Assembly: GCA_021733645.1 (NCBI GenBank)
Contig: JAHREJ010000009.1
Coordinates: forward strand, 1-64,000
Direction of reading: 5' to 3'
Length of the DNA: 64,000 bases
DNA from: Bacillus subtilis subsp. subtilis
GTDB taxonomy: Bacteria; Pseudomonadota; Gammaproteobacteria; Xanthomonadales; Xanthomonadaceae
Below are positions 35,466-45,274 of the stretch, piece after piece. Under the pieces are notes generated by a model that worked only from the letters and a program-made list of their open reading frames with translations, ran no database searches and had not been told where the DNA came from. Made by a program: the position numbers and the translations under genes. Positions within the stretch are counted from its first letter, which is position 1. Every line of letters starts with the position of its first letter.

Positions 35466-37364
35466 GTGACCGAGCAGACCCAAAAACAAACCCTGGGCTT
35501 CCAGACCGAAGTCAAACAGCTGCTGCAGCTGATGATCCACTCGCTGTACTCCAACAAGGAAATCTTCCTTCGCGAGCTCATCTCCAACGCCGCCGATGCC
35601 TCCGACAAGCTGCGCTTTGAAGCGCTGACCCAGCCGGCCCTGCTCGAAAACGACGGCGACCTGCGCATCCGCGTCAGCTTTGACCCCGCCGCCCACACCC
35701 TCACCATCGACGACAACGGCATCGGCATGAGCCGCGAAGACGCCATCGCCCACCTTGGCACCATCGCCAAGTCCGGCACCGGCGACTTCCTGCGCCAGCT
35801 CTCCGGCGACCAGAAGAAGGACTCCCAGCTGATCGGCCAGTTCGGCGTCGGCTTCTACAGCGCCTTCATCGTGGCCGACCAGGTCGATGTGTATTCCCGT
35901 CGCGCCGGCCAGCCCGCCAGCGACGGCGTGCACTGGTCCTCGCGCGGCGAAGGCGAGTTCGACGTTGAAGCCATCGACAAGCCCGAGCGCGGCACCCGCA
36001 TCGTGCTGCACCTCAAGGACGACCAGCACGACTTCGCCGACGGCTGGCGCCTGCGCAGCATCATCAAGAAGTATTCGGACCATATCGGCCTGCCGATCCA
36101 GATGCCCAAGGAGCATCACGGCGAAGACGCCCCGGCCGAACTGGAATGGGAAACCGTCAACCGTGCCAGCGCGCTGTGGACCCGCCCGCGCACCGACATC
36201 ACCGATGCCGAATACCAGGAGTTCTACAAGCACGCCGCGCACGACCACCAGGACGCGCTGGCGTGGAGCCACAACAAGGTCGAAGGCAAGCTGGAGTACA
36301 CCTCGCTGCTGTATGTGCCTGGCCATGCCCCGTTCGACCTGTACCACCGCGACGCGCCCAAGGGCCTGAAGCTGTATGTGCAGCGCGTGTTCGTGATGGA
36401 CCAGGCCGAGCAGTTCCTGCCGATGTACCTGCGTTTCATCAAGGGCGTGGTCGATTCCAACGATCTTTCCCTGAACGTCTCGCGCGAAATCCTGCAGTCC
36501 GGCCCGGTCATCGACTCGATGAAATCGGCGCTGACCAAGCGCTCGCTGGACATGCTCGAGAAGCTGGCCAACGACAAGCCCGAGGTCTATGCCGGCTTCT
36601 GGGCGCAGTTCGGCCAGGTGCTCAAGGAAGGCCCCGCCGAAGACTTCAACAACCGCGAGAAGATCGCCGGCCTGCTGCGCTTTGCCTCCACCCATGACGC
36701 CAGCGGCGAGCAGAGCGTGTCGCTGGCCGACTACGTGGGCCGCATGATCGAAGGCCAGGACAAGATCTATTACCTGACCGGCGACAGCCACACCCAGGTC
36801 AAGGACAGCCCGCACCTGGAAGTGTTCCGCAAGAAGGGCATCGAAGTACTGCTGTTCACCGACCGCATCGACGAATGGCTGATGGGCTACCTGAGCGAGT
36901 TCGACGGCAAGTCGTTGGTGGACGTGGCGCGTGGCGACCTCGACCTGGGCGCGCTGGAAACCGCCGAAGACAAGCAGGCCCAGGAAGACGCCGCCAAGGA
37001 CAAGCAGGGCCTGGTTGATCGCATCAAGACCGCGCTTGGCGACGACGTGGCCGACGTGCGCGTTTCGCACCGCCTGACCGACTCCCCGGCGATCCTGGCC
37101 ATCGGCGAGCAGGACCTGGGCCTGCAGATGCGCCAGATCCTGGAAGCCAGCGGCCAGAAGGTGCCCGACAGCAAGCCGGTGTTCGAATTCAACCCCGGCC
37201 ACCCGCTGATCGGCAAGCTGGACCAGGAAGCCGATGCCGCGCGCTTCGACGACCTCAGCCGCGTGCTGTTCGACCAGGCGGCACTGGCCGCCGGCGACAC
37301 GCTGAAGGACCCCGCCGCCTACGTGCGCCGGCTCAACAAGCTGCTGCTGGAATTGTCGGCGTAA
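35466..37364 (+). CDS. htpG: Chaperone HtpG (Hsp90)
   Basis: The 632-residue cytoplasmic ATPase chaperone starts at the GTG at 35466 (GGAG about 10 bases upstream), giving [19 protein letters not shown] as expected. The GHKL nucleotide site is complete: [25 protein letters not shown] and [11 protein letters not shown]. Middle and C-terminal dimer domains follow. The length fits other HtpG proteins (about 634). The repeat-rich leader of several hundred bases is unusual. No stop or frameshift is seen. Confidence 0.96.
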   Translation: MTEQTQKQTLGFQTEVKQLLQLMIHSLYSNKEIFLRELISNAADASDKLRFEALTQPALLENDGDLRIRVSFDPAAHTLTIDDNGIGMSREDAIAHLGTIAKSGTGDFLRQLSGDQKKDSQLIGQFGVGFYSAFIVADQVDVYSRRAGQPASDGVHWSSRGEGEFDVEAIDKPERGTRIVLHLKDDQHDFADGWRLRSIIKKYSDHIGLPIQMPKEHHGEDAPAELEWETVNRASALWTRPRTDITDAEYQEFYKHAAHDHQDALAWSHNKVEGKLEYTSLLYVPGHAPFDLYHRDAPKGLKLYVQRVFVMDQAEQFLPMYLRFIKGVVDSNDLSLNVSREILQSGPVIDSMKSALTKRSLDMLEKLANDKPEVYAGFWAQFGQVLKEGPAEDFNNREKIAGLLRFASTHDASGEQSVSLADYVGRMIEGQDKIYYLTGDSHTQVKDSPHLEVFRKKGIEVLLFTDRIDEWLMGYLSEFDGKSLVDVARGDLDLGALETAEDKQAQEDAAKDKQGLVDRIKTALGDDVADVRVSHRLTDSPAILAIGEQDLGLQMRQILEASGQKVPDSKPVFEFNPGHPLIGKLDQEADAARFDDLSRVLFDQAALAAGDTLKDPAAYVRRLNKLLLELSA

Positions 37365-37387
37365 GGCGACCGATGCGGGACGGGGGC

Positions 37388-37412
37388 GTGCCGACCAACG
37401 GTCGGCACCTAC
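37388..37412. repeat. GTAG-type REP hairpin after htpG
   Basis: GTGCCGACC (37388-37396) pairs with GGTCGGCAC (37400-37408) around a three-base loop, followed by CTAC at 37409. It lies 24 bases past the htpG stop and may help end or protect its mRNA. Confidence 0.7.
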
Positions 37413-37464
37413 CGGGTGGCGCGGATCGCATCGTCACACAGCCGTTGGCTATGGTAGTCCGGGG

Positions 37465-37752
37465 TCAGGCGCGCTCGTCGAGCAACGCGCCCAGCATCGC
37501 ATCGCTGCGGCGAATCAACGTGGCATTGGCAGCAAACGCCAGCACGGCCTCGTTCGCGGCGAGCAGGTCCGACAGCGGTGCGCCTGGATCCGGTGCCACC
37601 TCGACCAGACCGGCGTCCACCCCGCCCCCGGCCGCCGCAGCCCGGGCCACACCGATCCGGGTGGCATCGACCACCGGCAGGCGTGCCACGTTGGATGCGG
37701 CCGCCTGCACCCCGAGGCTGGCGGCGCGCAGGCCCGAACTGGCAATGGACAT
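37465..37752 (-). CDS. Solitary FlgC-like flagellar rod-domain protein
   Basis: The 95-residue product (ATG 37752) starts MSIASSGLRAASLGVQAAAS, close to the N-terminal rod motif of FlgB/FlgC/FlgG proteins, and ends with an LLAANEAVLAFAANATLIRRSD helix like their C-terminal motif; the central domain is almost absent. It is far from any flagellar operon here. It may be a degenerate or specialised rod-like protein. No signal peptide is seen, as expected for flagellar-exported proteins. Confidence 0.65.
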   Translation of the reverse strand: MSIASSGLRAASLGVQAAASNVARLPVVDATRIGVARAAAAGGGVDAGLVEVAPDPGAPLSDLLAANEAVLAFAANATLIRRSDAMLGALLDERA

Positions 37753-37846
37753 CACGTTCACGTTCCTGCACTCCACGATGGATGACTGCGCCTGCATGGC
37801 GCAGTGCTTCACAGCGGTTAGCGGCTGCCACGCCGCGGTCTTGAGC

Positions 37847-37937
37847 AGCCGACCAACGGTGGGCTTTACCGCAGCCGACCAACGGTCGGCTCTACGGGTG
37901 GTGGGTGGCAGCCCGTAGAGCCGACCGTTGGTCGGCT
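37847..37937. repeat. Three GTAG-type REP hairpins before ftsY
   Basis: AGCCGACC...GGTCGGCT hairpins lie at 37847-37865 (degenerate), 37873-37891 (followed by CTAC) and 37919-37937 (preceded by GTAG at 37915). The last two are in inverted orientation 23 bases apart, a REPIN-like pair. They sit in the divergent gap between the FlgC-like gene and ftsY. Confidence 0.8.
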
Positions 37938-38012
37938 GCCCGCAACACCCGTTCGCACTGTCGTCCAAGGGCGCAGTGGTAGCATATCCCCCTGATTTCA
38001 GCGCTGAATCCA

Positions 38013-39437
38013 ATGCTCAGTTTCTTCCGTCGCAAAAAGCCCCAGGACGCTCCCCAGGACGCGCCCAAGACCCAGCACTATTCGGCCGAAGAACTGGCCG
38101 CGGCGTTCCCGCAGGCCAGCCAGGACGGCCCGACCGCGCCTGCTCCGATCGAGGCGCCGGCTGCTGCCCAGACGCCCGCTGCCGAGGCATCCGTTGCGCC
38201 GGCCGCAGTGCCGTTGCCGCCAGTTGCGCCAGTTGCGCCGGTTGCACCAGTTGCCACCACTGCGCCAGCGCCGGTCACACCGCAAGCCCCGGTCCCCGCC
38301 CCTGTGGCCGCGCCTGCCGTGGCTTCGGTCGCCTTGCCCGATACGGCCGTCGCCGTGGCGCCCGCCGTTGCCGCACCGACCGCCCCGGCCCCGCTGGTGG
38401 TGGCAGAACCCATCGCCGCGCCGCTGCCGCCGCCGGTACTGGTGGCCAATCAGATCACCCAGGAGGCCGCGCAACCGCTGGCCACCGAGCCCAGTGACGG
38501 CACCCCTGCGGCGGCCCCCGGCAAGACCGGCTGGCGCGACCGCCTGCGCAACAGCGTCATCGCGCGCAGTTTCGGCGGCCTGTTCTCGCGCAACCCCAAG
38601 CTCGATGACGACCTGCTGGATGAGCTGGAAACGGCACTGATCACCGCCGATGTCGGCGTGGGCGCCACCACCGCGCTGGTGGAAGGCCTGCGCAAGCGCA
38701 TGAAGGCGCGCGAGTTCACCGATGCCAACGCACTGCTGGCTGCGCTGCGCAGCGACCTGATCGCCATCCTGCAACCGGTGTCCAAGCCGCTGGTCATCGA
38801 CCGCAGCGCCAAGCCGTTCGTGGTGCTCACCGTGGGCGTCAATGGCGTTGGCAAGACCACCACCATCGGCAAGCTGGCCAAGCGCTTCAAGGATGATGGC
38901 CACAGCCTGATGCTGGCCGCAGGCGACACCTTCCGTGCGGCCGCCGTGGCCCAGCTGCAGATCTGGGGCGAGCGCAACGGCGTGGCCGTGGTCGCCCAGG
39001 GCCAGAACGCCGATGCCGCCTCGGTGGCCTTCGACGCGCTGCAGGCCGGCAAGGCGCGCGGCACCGACGTACTGATCGCCGACACCGCCGGCCGCCTGCA
39101 CACCCAGGGCGGGCTGATGAACGAGCTGGGCAAGATTCGCCGCGTGCTGGGCAAGATCGATCCGGCCGCGCCGCACGAAGTCCTGATGGTGATCGACGGC
39201 ACCACCGGCCAGAACGCACTGTCGCAGCTGCGCCAGTTCCATGCCGCGGTCAACGTGACCGGCCTGGTGGTGACCAAGCTGGACGGCACCGCCAAGGGCG
39301 GCGTGGTGTTCGCGCTGGCCCGCGAGTTCGGCATCCCGATCCGCTTCGCCGGCATCGGCGAGCGCCCCGAAGACCTGCGCGTGTTCGACCCGGAAGCCTT
39401 CGTCGACGCGCTGCTGCCCGAAGCGCTCGGCGGCTGA
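38013..39437 (+). CDS. ftsY: Signal recognition particle receptor FtsY
   Basis: The 474-residue GTPase docks SRP-ribosome complexes at the inner membrane. The N-terminal LSFFRRKK membrane-contact helix is followed by an Ala/Pro-rich A domain (about 30-170), then the N domain (LDDDLLDELETALITADVG) and G domain with GVNGVGKTTT, DTFRAAAVAQL, DTAGRLHTQ and TKLDGTAKGG. The A domain is long and has a VAP-repeat run (PVAPVAPVAPVA), probably a flexible linker. A terminator-like stem follows the gene. Confidence 0.95.
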   Translation: MLSFFRRKKPQDAPQDAPKTQHYSAEELAAAFPQASQDGPTAPAPIEAPAAAQTPAAEASVAPAAVPLPPVAPVAPVAPVATTAPAPVTPQAPVPAPVAAPAVASVALPDTAVAVAPAVAAPTAPAPLVVAEPIAAPLPPPVLVANQITQEAAQPLATEPSDGTPAAAPGKTGWRDRLRNSVIARSFGGLFSRNPKLDDDLLDELETALITADVGVGATTALVEGLRKRMKAREFTDANALLAALRSDLIAILQPVSKPLVIDRSAKPFVVLTVGVNGVGKTTTIGKLAKRFKDDGHSLMLAAGDTFRAAAVAQLQIWGERNGVAVVAQGQNADAASVAFDALQAGKARGTDVLIADTAGRLHTQGGLMNELGKIRRVLGKIDPAAPHEVLMVIDGTTGQNALSQLRQFHAAVNVTGLVVTKLDGTAKGGVVFALAREFGIPIRFAGIGERPEDLRVFDPEAFVDALLPEALGG

Positions 39438-39453
39438 CCGACAGCGCCGATGC

Positions 39454-39481
39454 AGCCGCCACCCCACCGGCGGCGGCTTTA
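39454..39481 (+). terminator. Probable terminator of ftsY
   Basis: AGCCGCC (39454-39460) pairs with GGCGGCT (39472-39478), followed by TTAT. It lies 17 bases past the ftsY stop. The short T-run makes it moderate. Confidence 0.55.
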
Positions 39482-39514
39482 TCGGGTTGCGTCAGCGCAT
39501 CCTGCAGCCGACGC

Positions 39515-39533
39515 AGCCACGCAGGGCGTGGCT
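39515..39533. repeat. REP-like hairpin between ftsY and mutY
   Basis: AGCCACGC pairs with GCGTGGCT around AGG, the same stem as the hairpins upstream of htpG, but followed by CCATCC instead of CTAC. A degenerate family member. Confidence 0.55.
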
Positions 39534-39554
39534 CCATCCCTTTCCGGAACCTGC

Positions 39555-40691
39555 ATGCCCCGCCAACCCACCGCCAGCGCCCCCGCCACCGACGATGCCT
39601 TCGTCGCACGCCTGCTGCCGTGGTTCGATGGCCACGGCCGGCACGACCTGCCCTGGCAGCACCCGCGTTCACCGTATCGGGTGTGGCTGTCGGAAATCAT
39701 GCTGCAGCAGACCCAGGTCAGCACGGTCATTCCGTATTTCCTGAAGTTCCTGCAGGTCTTCCCCACCCTGCCCGACCTGGCCGCGGCCAGCAACGATGCG
39801 GTGATGGCCCAATGGGCCGGGTTGGGCTACTACGCCCGCGCGCGCAACCTGCATGCCGCCGCGCAGCACTGCGTCGACCAGCACGGGGGCGAACTGCCGC
39901 GGGATGCCGATGCGCTCCGCGCGCTCCCCGGCATCGGCCGCAGCACCGCCGGGGCAATCCTCAGCCAGGCCTGGAACGATCGCTTCGCCATTCTGGACGG
40001 CAACGTCAAACGGGTGCTGACCCGCTACCACGGCATCGACGGTTTTCCCGGCCTGCCGGCGGTGGAAAAGGTGCTGTGGGCGCTGGCCGACGCCCATGTG
40101 CGGCAGGTGCCGGAGCGGCGCCTGGCCGATTACACCCAGGCCCAGATGGACCTGGGCGCCACTGTTTGCACGCGCAGCAAGCCGGCCTGCGTGATCTGTC
40201 CGCTGCAGGACGATTGCGTGGCACGACGCGAGGGTCGCAGCAATCAGCTGCCCACGCCCAAGCCCAGCAAGACCCTGCCCGAGCGCGACGCCGTGGCCTT
40301 GCTGCTGCGCGATGGCCAGGGCCGGGTGCTGCTGCAGAAGCGCCCGGACACCGGCATCTGGGCGCAGCTGTGGACACTGCCCCAGGCCGACACCGGCGTG
40401 GCGATGCAGGACTGGTTCGACGCGCACATCGAAGGCGCGCTGGAAGACGCCGACGCATTGCCGGTGTTGCAGCACACCTTCAGCCATTACCGCCTGCACC
40501 TGCAGGTGCTGGTGCGCCAGGTGCACGGCCTGCGCGGCGACCTGCCGGGCCTGCGCTGGGTAGATCCGGCGCAGCTGGCTACGCTGGGCCTGCCCGCGCC
40601 CATCCGCGCCCTGCTGCAGACCGGCGCCCCACCCACAGTGGCCAAGCGCCGTACAATGCGCCGCGCAGCGACACCCCAAGACAACGAGTAA
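39555..40691 (+). CDS. mutY: A/G-specific adenine glycosylase
   Basis: The 378-residue DNA repair enzyme removes adenine mispaired with 8-oxoguanine. Starting at ATG 39555, it has catalytic Glu47 ([11 protein letters not shown]), [13 protein letters not shown], the helix-hairpin-helix [12 protein letters not shown], catalytic Asp in [11 protein letters not shown], a CX6CX2CX5C iron-sulfur cluster ([17 protein letters not shown]) and a C-terminal NUDIX-like 8-oxoG recognition domain (about 235-350). yggX follows after four bases, the usual E. coli pairing. Confidence 0.96.
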   Translation: MPRQPTASAPATDDAFVARLLPWFDGHGRHDLPWQHPRSPYRVWLSEIMLQQTQVSTVIPYFLKFLQVFPTLPDLAAASNDAVMAQWAGLGYYARARNLHAAAQHCVDQHGGELPRDADALRALPGIGRSTAGAILSQAWNDRFAILDGNVKRVLTRYHGIDGFPGLPAVEKVLWALADAHVRQVPERRLADYTQAQMDLGATVCTRSKPACVICPLQDDCVARREGRSNQLPTPKPSKTLPERDAVALLLRDGQGRVLLQKRPDTGIWAQLWTLPQADTGVAMQDWFDAHIEGALEDADALPVLQHTFSHYRLHLQVLVRQVHGLRGDLPGLRWVDPAQLATLGLPAPIRALLQTGAPPTVAKRRTMRRAATPQDNE

Positions 40692-40695
40692 CGCC

Positions 40696-40965
40696 ATGCC
40701 CCGCACCATCTTCTGCCAGTACGAACAACGCGACAGCGAAGGCCTGGACTTCGTTCCCTACCCCGGTGAACTGGGTCAGCGCATCTTCAACCACATCGGC
40801 AAGAGCGCCTGGGGCAAATGGCTGACGCACCAGACCATGCTGATCAACGAAAACCGGCTGTCCCCGCGCGACCCCAAGCACCGCGCGTTCCTGGAACAGG
40901 AACTGGTCAAGTACCTGTTCGACAAGGACGCCGAGGCGCCGGCCGGCTTCGTCCCGGAGGCGTGA
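40696..40965 (+). CDS. yggX: Fe(2+)-trafficking protein YggX
   Basis: The 89-residue product ([20 protein letters not shown]) has the conserved Cys7, the [22 protein letters not shown] core and the KYLFDKD end of YggX, which protects iron-sulfur clusters from oxidative harm. It lies four bases after mutY, so both are likely in one oxidative-damage operon. Confidence 0.95.
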   Translation: MPRTIFCQYEQRDSEGLDFVPYPGELGQRIFNHIGKSAWGKWLTHQTMLINENRLSPRDPKHRAFLEQELVKYLFDKDAEAPAGFVPEA

Positions 40966-40985
40966 CCGCAACGGCCGGCGACGCA

Positions 40986-41450
40986 TCACTTCACCGGTGC
41001 GGCCTGGCCTTCCTCGCGTTCCTGCAACTGGGCCTGGCGCAGCTCCTGCTCGGACGCACGCAGTGCCTTCACATCCAGCTTGCGGATGCTGCCGATGAAA
41101 CACGGCATGTTCATCGGGCCAGGCGTGGGATCGCGCACCAGCACCTTGTCGAAGCGCGCCGACACCCGACCCATCTGGCTGGTCAGGCCGATCGCCGGCG
41201 CGTAATCCAGGCCCTGGCAGGGCCCGCGCAGCTCAAGCAGGAAGGCTTCGCTGGGCTTGGTCCACACCGCCAGCGCGCTGTCGCCCAACGCGGTCCAGCC
41301 GTTGAGTGAGCCGAAGTACTGCAGGCTGTCCTGCGGCGGCCCGGCATGGGCGCGGTACAGCGCCAGCCGCTGCTCGCTGGTGAGGCGGCCGGTGGTGGCG
41401 CAGGCCACCAGGGTCAGGCACAGCGCAGCGGTTGCGATCAGGGTCTTCAT
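40986..41450 (-). CDS. DUF6491-like lipoprotein
   Basis: The 154-residue product (ATG 41450) has a lipobox (LTLVACATTG). The mature domain resembles DUF6491 proteins: LYRAHAGPPQDSLQYFGSLN, a WTALGDSALAVWT core, a Cys pair (GPCQGLDYA; MPCFIGSIRKLD) that may form a disulfide, and a charged C-terminal helix. Function is unknown. It is convergent with yggX and 88 bases after lolD on the same strand. Confidence 0.65.
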   Translation of the reverse strand: MKTLIATAALCLTLVACATTGRLTSEQRLALYRAHAGPPQDSLQYFGSLNGWTALGDSALAVWTKPSEAFLLELRGPCQGLDYAPAIGLTSQMGRVSARFDKVLVRDPTPGPMNMPCFIGSIRKLDVKALRASEQELRQAQLQEREEGQAAPVK

Positions 41451-41537
41451 GGCACCTCCATCGGGGATTACTGCGCCGATCATGCACCCAGCGCGTGAGG
41501 CCGGCGACACGGTCGCGCCGGCCATTCAGCGGCCAGC

Positions 41538-42251
41538 TCAGACCTCGCTGTGGGCCAGCTCGTGCAGGCGCCCTTCGCGCAGCTCCAGCACCCGGTCCAG
41601 CTTGCGCGCCAGGCTGCGGTCGTGGGTCACCAGCACCAGGCTGGTGTGGTGGGCGCGGTTGAGCTCGAGCATCAGCTCGAACACGGTGGCGGCAGTCTTG
41701 TCATCCAGGTTGCCGGTGGGCTCATCGCCCAGCACGCAGGACGGCTGGTTGACCAGCGCACGCGCCACGGCGGCACGCTGGCGCTCGCCGCCGGACAGTT
41801 CGCCCGGCTTGTGCTCAAGCCGATGGCCCAGGCCGACCGACTCCAACAGCAGCCGTGCGCGTTCCTGCGCCGCGGCCACCTCCTGCCCCCCCAGCAGCAC
41901 GGGCATCATCACGTTTTCCAACGCGGTGAACTCCGGCAGCAGGTGGTGGAACTGGTACACAAAGCCCAGCGCGCGGTTGCGCAACAGGCCGCGCTGGCCA
42001 TCGGTGAGCCCGGACATGCGATGCCCCACCACGTACACCTCGCCGGCGGTGGGGGTGTCCAGCCCACCCAGCAGGTGCAGCAGCGTGCTTTTGCCGGCAC
42101 CGGAGGCGCCGATGATCGCCACCGTCTCGCCTGCGTTCACCGTCAGGTCCAACCCGTTGAACACCGGGGTGTGCATGCGTCCTTCGGCGTATACCTTGGC
42201 CAGGGCCTGGGCGCGGATCACTTCCTCGCCGTTGTAGATCGGCTCATTCAT
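41538..42251 (-). CDS. lolD: Lipoprotein-releasing ABC transporter ATPase
   Basis: The 237-residue ATPase powers release of lipoproteins from the inner membrane to LolA. It has Walker [10 protein letters not shown], the Q-loop in [12 protein letters not shown], the signature [15 protein letters not shown] and Walker [26 protein letters not shown] sequence is typical of LolD. Its start overlaps the upstream permease by eight bases. Confidence 0.94.
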   Translation of the reverse strand: MNEPIYNGEEVIRAQALAKVYAEGRMHTPVFNGLDLTVNAGETVAIIGASGAGKSTLLHLLGGLDTPTAGEVYVVGHRMSGLTDGQRGLLRNRALGFVYQFHHLLPEFTALENVMMPVLLGGQEVAAAQERARLLLESVGLGHRLEHKPGELSGGERQRAAVARALVNQPSCVLGDEPTGNLDDKTAATVFELMLELNRAHHTSLVLVTHDRSLARKLDRVLELREGRLHELAHSEV

Positions 42252-43485
42252 AGCGCAGGGCCTCCGCCGGCTGGGTGCGGGCAGCGCGCCACGCGGGGTA
42301 CAAGGTGGCCAGGAAACTCATGGCCAGCGCGATGAGAGTGATGACCACGATGTCCGGGGTCTGCATGTCGGTGGGCAGGCCGGTGATGTAATACACATCC
42401 TCTGGCAGCAGTTTGACGTTGAACACCGTCTCGATCGCGCCGAGGATGCGTTCCAGGTTCAAGGTCAGGGTGATGCCGCCGATCACGCCGGTGATGGTGC
42501 CGATGATGCCGATCAGCGAGCCCTGCACCATGAACACCTGCATCACCCCGCCCGGGGTCAGGCCCAGGGTACGCAGGATGGCGATGTCAGCCTGCTTGTC
42601 GGTAACCAGCATCACCTGCGAGGACACCAGGTTGAACGCGCCCATGGCAATGATCAGCGAGAGCAGGATGCCCATGACCACTTTTTCCATGCGCAGCGAG
42701 TGATACAGGTTGGCGTTCTGCTGGGTCCAGTCGCTCACCCGGTAGCCGCCGCCGAGCGCATGGGCCAGGTCCAGGCCCACGTCCAGCGCCTTGTCCATGT
42801 TATGCAGCTTCAGGCGGACCCCGGTTACCCCGTCCATGCGCAATACGCGCTCCAGGTCGGCCATGTTGGCAAACGCCACGCCTTTGTCGATTTCGTTGTA
42901 GCCGGCTTCAAAAATGCCGCTGACGGTAAAGCGCTTCAGCCGCGGCATCGCCCCGACCGGGGTGCCTTGCACTTCGGCCAGGGTCACCAGCACGGTATCG
43001 CCGACATCCACGCCCAGCCAGATCGCCAGTTCCTTGCCCACCAGCAGGTTGTAGCTGCCGGGGGTGAGGCTGTCGAAGCTGCCCTTGACCAGCTTCTGGT
43101 TGATGACCGACACGCCCGGCTCCAGCGCCGGGTCGATGCCCTGCACGATCGCGCCCTGCACGCGCGGGCCGCTGAGCATGGCCTGGATCTCGATGTAGGG
43201 CGCCGCGCCGGCCACGCGAGGATCCCGCTTGGCGGTGTCCACCGCGCGCTGCCAGTCCGACATCGGTGCGCCGTCGCTGGTGATGGTGGTATGGGCGGTC
43301 ATCTGCAGCAGGCGGTCCCGGATTTCCTTCTGGAAGCCACTCATCACCGCCAACGTGGTGATCAGCACGGTCACGCCCAGCGCGATACCCAGGATGGAGG
43401 CCATCGAGATGAAGGAGATGAAGCCGTTGCGGCGCTTGGCGCGCAGATAGCGCAGACCGATCGAAACAGGTATGGGTTTGAACAT
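42244..43485 (-). CDS. lolC: Lipoprotein-releasing ABC transporter permease LolC/LolE
   Basis: The 413-residue permease has one N-terminal span ([20 protein letters not shown]), a large periplasmic MacB-like domain (about 50-260), and three C-terminal spans (about 275-400) ending [18 protein letters not shown]. Only one permease gene accompanies lolD here. Either the second (lolC or lolE) lies elsewhere, or this works as a homodimer of the LolF kind. The symbol is therefore provisional. Confidence 0.88.
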   Translation of the reverse strand: MFKPIPVSIGLRYLRAKRRNGFISFISMASILGIALGVTVLITTLAVMSGFQKEIRDRLLQMTAHTTITSDGAPMSDWQRAVDTAKRDPRVAGAAPYIEIQAMLSGPRVQGAIVQGIDPALEPGVSVINQKLVKGSFDSLTPGSYNLLVGKELAIWLGVDVGDTVLVTLAEVQGTPVGAMPRLKRFTVSGIFEAGYNEIDKGVAFANMADLERVLRMDGVTGVRLKLHNMDKALDVGLDLAHALGGGYRVSDWTQQNANLYHSLRMEKVVMGILLSLIIAMGAFNLVSSQVMLVTDKQADIAILRTLGLTPGGVMQVFMVQGSLIGIIGTITGVIGGITLTLNLERILGAIETVFNVKLLPEDVYYITGLPTDMQTPDIVVITLIALAMSFLATLYPAWRAARTQPAEALRYE

Positions 43486-43508
43486 GCAGGTGCGCCGGAC
43501 AATTCAGG

Positions 43509-43958
43509 CTATGGTGCCACTGCTGGACGTGAACGGGAAATGCAGCGTGCACGGACGGCCAGTCGCAGTTCACGTCGTTGTGCAGGGGCCAGCGTATCGG
43601 GCCAGAACAGCCGCCACTGGCGGCGTCCGTGCTGGCGCCACGCCAGTTGCAGCAGCACGCCCCGATCGGACAGCCGCAGGTCCTGGACCGGTTGGCCGTC
43701 TACCCACGCCGGCGATTCGCCAGGGGGTATCACGATGGACTGGACGGGCATGCCGCCGTACCGCCATGCACCGGTTGCGCCCCACCCCAGTGCCAATATC
43801 ACGGCGGGCCAGCGCCAACTGTCGGTCAGTTCGATGCTGTACACCGCCCACGGCAACAGCGCGGTGATCAGCCATTGCGCGCCGCATTGCCAGCGCGAGG
43901 GGCGCCACTCAAGCCGGCAGGGCGCGGATCCGGGCGATGAGCGCGGCGGGCTGGGCAT
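43509..43958 (-). CDS. ygfX: YgfX-family membrane protein
   Basis: The 149-residue product (ATG 43958, overlapping sdhE by 50 bases) has the [11 protein letters not shown] start, two membrane spans (about 31-47 and 53-68) and a basic, Arg-rich cytoplasmic tail seen in YgfX/CptA proteins. In E. coli ygfX follows sdhE and has been reported as a toxin-like inhibitor of cytoskeletal proteins, though this is debated. The linkage to sdhE is the main support. The sequence is divergent. Confidence 0.7.
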   Translation of the reverse strand: MPSPPRSSPGSAPCRLEWRPSRWQCGAQWLITALLPWAVYSIELTDSWRWPAVILALGWGATGAWRYGGMPVQSIVIPPGESPAWVDGQPVQDLRLSDRGVLLQLAWRQHGRRQWRLFWPDTLAPAQRRELRLAVRARCISRSRPAVAP

Positions 43959-44157
43959 GCGGGCATTCCTCGTAACCCATGAACCAGCGCCACAACTTAT
44001 CGTCTTCACTTTCCAGCAGGAACAGGAATACCGCGCGTTCTTCGGTAGGGGCCTGCAGCCAGCAGCGGTCCAGATAGCGGCCGAACAGCTGGTCCAGTTC
44101 GCGCATGCCGCGCCGGCAGCGCCAGCGCAGTTTCTTCAGTTCGGTGGCTTCGTCCAT
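43909..44157 (-). CDS. sdhE: Succinate dehydrogenase flavinylation factor SdhE
   Basis: The 82-residue product helps attach FAD covalently to SdhA. It has the family motif [16 protein letters not shown] (the RGxxE segment) and [20 protein letters not shown]. It lies 169 bases after sdhB, separated by tandem repeats, and overlaps ygfX. Length matches the E. coli protein (88). Confidence 0.92.
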   Translation of the reverse strand: MDEATELKKLRWRCRRGMRELDQLFGRYLDRCWLQAPTEERAVFLFLLESEDDKLWRWFMGYEECPHAQPAALIARIRALPA

Positions 44158-44178
44158 CGGTGGGGCTCCTTAAACAGC

Positions 44179-44310
44179 AAAGCCGAGCATGGCTCGGCTC
44201 TACCTTGGTGCAAAGCCGGGCATGGCTCGGCTCTACCTTGGTGCAAAGCCGGGCATGGCTCGGCTCTGCCGTTTCGATCGTCTGCAAAGCCGAGCATGGT
44301 TCGGCCCTGA
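44179..44310. repeat. Tandem 33-bp repeats made of REP-like hairpins
   Basis: Units begin AAAGCCGRGCATGGCTCGGC at 44179, 44212 and 44245, with a degenerate fourth at 44286. Each carries an AGCC...GGCT palindrome followed by CTAC (GTAG on the minus strand) and the filler CTTGGTGC. There are no unique spacers, so it is not CRISPR. It lies between sdhB and sdhE on the same transcript. Confidence 0.85.
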
Positions 44311-44325
44311 CGGTCGAGGCGTCGA

Positions 44326-45111
44326 TCAGGCGCGGCGCGCCATCATCAGCTTCTTGATCTCGGCAATGGCCAAGGCCGGGTTCAGGCCCTTCGGGCAGGT
44401 CCGCGAGCAGTTCATGATGGTGTGGCAGCGGTACAGCTTGAACGGGTCTTCCAGCTCGTCCAGGCGCGCACCGGTGTCTTCATCGCGCGAGTCGATGATC
44501 CAGCGGTAGGCCTGCAGCAGGATCGCCGGGCCCAGGTAGCGCTCGCCGTTCCACCAGTAGCTCGGGCAGCTGGTGGAGCAGCATGCGCACAGGATGCACT
44601 CGTACAGGCCGTCCAGCTTCTTGCGGTCTTCCGGCGACTGCAGGCGCTCGCGATCCGGCGGCGGCGGGGTCTGGGTGCGGATCCACGGCTTGATCGAGGC
44701 GTACTGCGCGTAGAAGTGGGTCAGGTCCGGCACCAGGTCCTTGACCACGCTCATGTGCGGCAGCGGGTAGATCGGCACTTCAGCCTTGCCGCAATCGGCG
44801 ATGGCGCGGGTGCAGGCCAGCGTGTTGGTGCCGTCGATGTTCATCGCGCACGAACCGCAGATGCCTTCACGGCACGAACGGCGGAAGGTCAGGGTCGGAT
44901 CGACCTCGTTCTTGATCTTGATCAGCGCGTCCAGGACCATCGGGCCGCAGCTGTCCAGATCGATCTCGTAGGTATCGGTCCGCGGGTTGCTGTCGTCGTC
45001 GGGACTCCAGCGGTAGATCTTGAAAGTGCGCGTGTTCTTCGCACCGCTCTTGGCGGGGAAGTGCTTGCCCTTTCCGATCTTGGAATTCTTGGGGAGGGAA
45101 AACTCGGCCAT
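44326..45111 (-). CDS. sdhB: Succinate dehydrogenase iron-sulfur subunit
   Basis: The 261-residue subunit (ATG 45111) has the 2Fe-2S cluster ([12 protein letters not shown] and a later Cys), and 4Fe-4S/3Fe-4S clusters ([27 protein letters not shown]). It passes electrons from SdhA to quinone in complex II at the inner membrane. It is 164 bases after sdhA, a wider gap than the others in the operon, with a possible small gene in it. Confidence 0.95.
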   Translation of the reverse strand: MAEFSLPKNSKIGKGKHFPAKSGAKNTRTFKIYRWSPDDDSNPRTDTYEIDLDSCGPMVLDALIKIKNEVDPTLTFRRSCREGICGSCAMNIDGTNTLACTRAIADCGKAEVPIYPLPHMSVVKDLVPDLTHFYAQYASIKPWIRTQTPPPPDRERLQSPEDRKKLDGLYECILCACCSTSCPSYWWNGERYLGPAILLQAYRWIIDSRDEDTGARLDELEDPFKLYRCHTIMNCSRTCPKGLNPALAIAEIKKLMMARRA

Positions 45112-45127
45112 GGCTGTTCTCGTTGGC

Positions 45128-45262
45128 TCAGGCGGCTCGCGCTGCAATGCAGGCGCGGCTTGCACGGAAGATGAGGAAGTCGACGCCGCCGGCCAGCGGC
45201 GCGCGCACCACCGCGCCCGGAAGGGCGAAGTGGCTGGCAGGCGCTGCGTGGCCGGAGGTCAT
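45128..45262 (-). CDS. Possible 44-residue small protein between sdhA and sdhB
   Basis: An ATG at 45262, 12 bases past the sdhA stop and preceded by AAGAGACC, opens a frame to TGA at 45128, using most of the 164-base sdhA-sdhB gap. The predicted product begins [20 protein letters not shown] and has a short hydrophobic patch ([10 protein letters not shown]). It ends 16 bases before sdhB. Too short for ordinary gene finders. It may be real and coupled, or a chance frame in GC-rich DNA. Confidence 0.4.
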   Translation of the reverse strand: MTSGHAAPASHFALPGAVVRAPLAGGVDFLIFRASRACIAARAA

Positions 45263-45274
45263 GCCGCAGGTCTC

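Noticed and set aside
44179..44310. Short repeats that might suggest a CRISPR array
   Set aside because: Units are directly joined with no unique spacers and contain REP hairpins; no cas genes are near.
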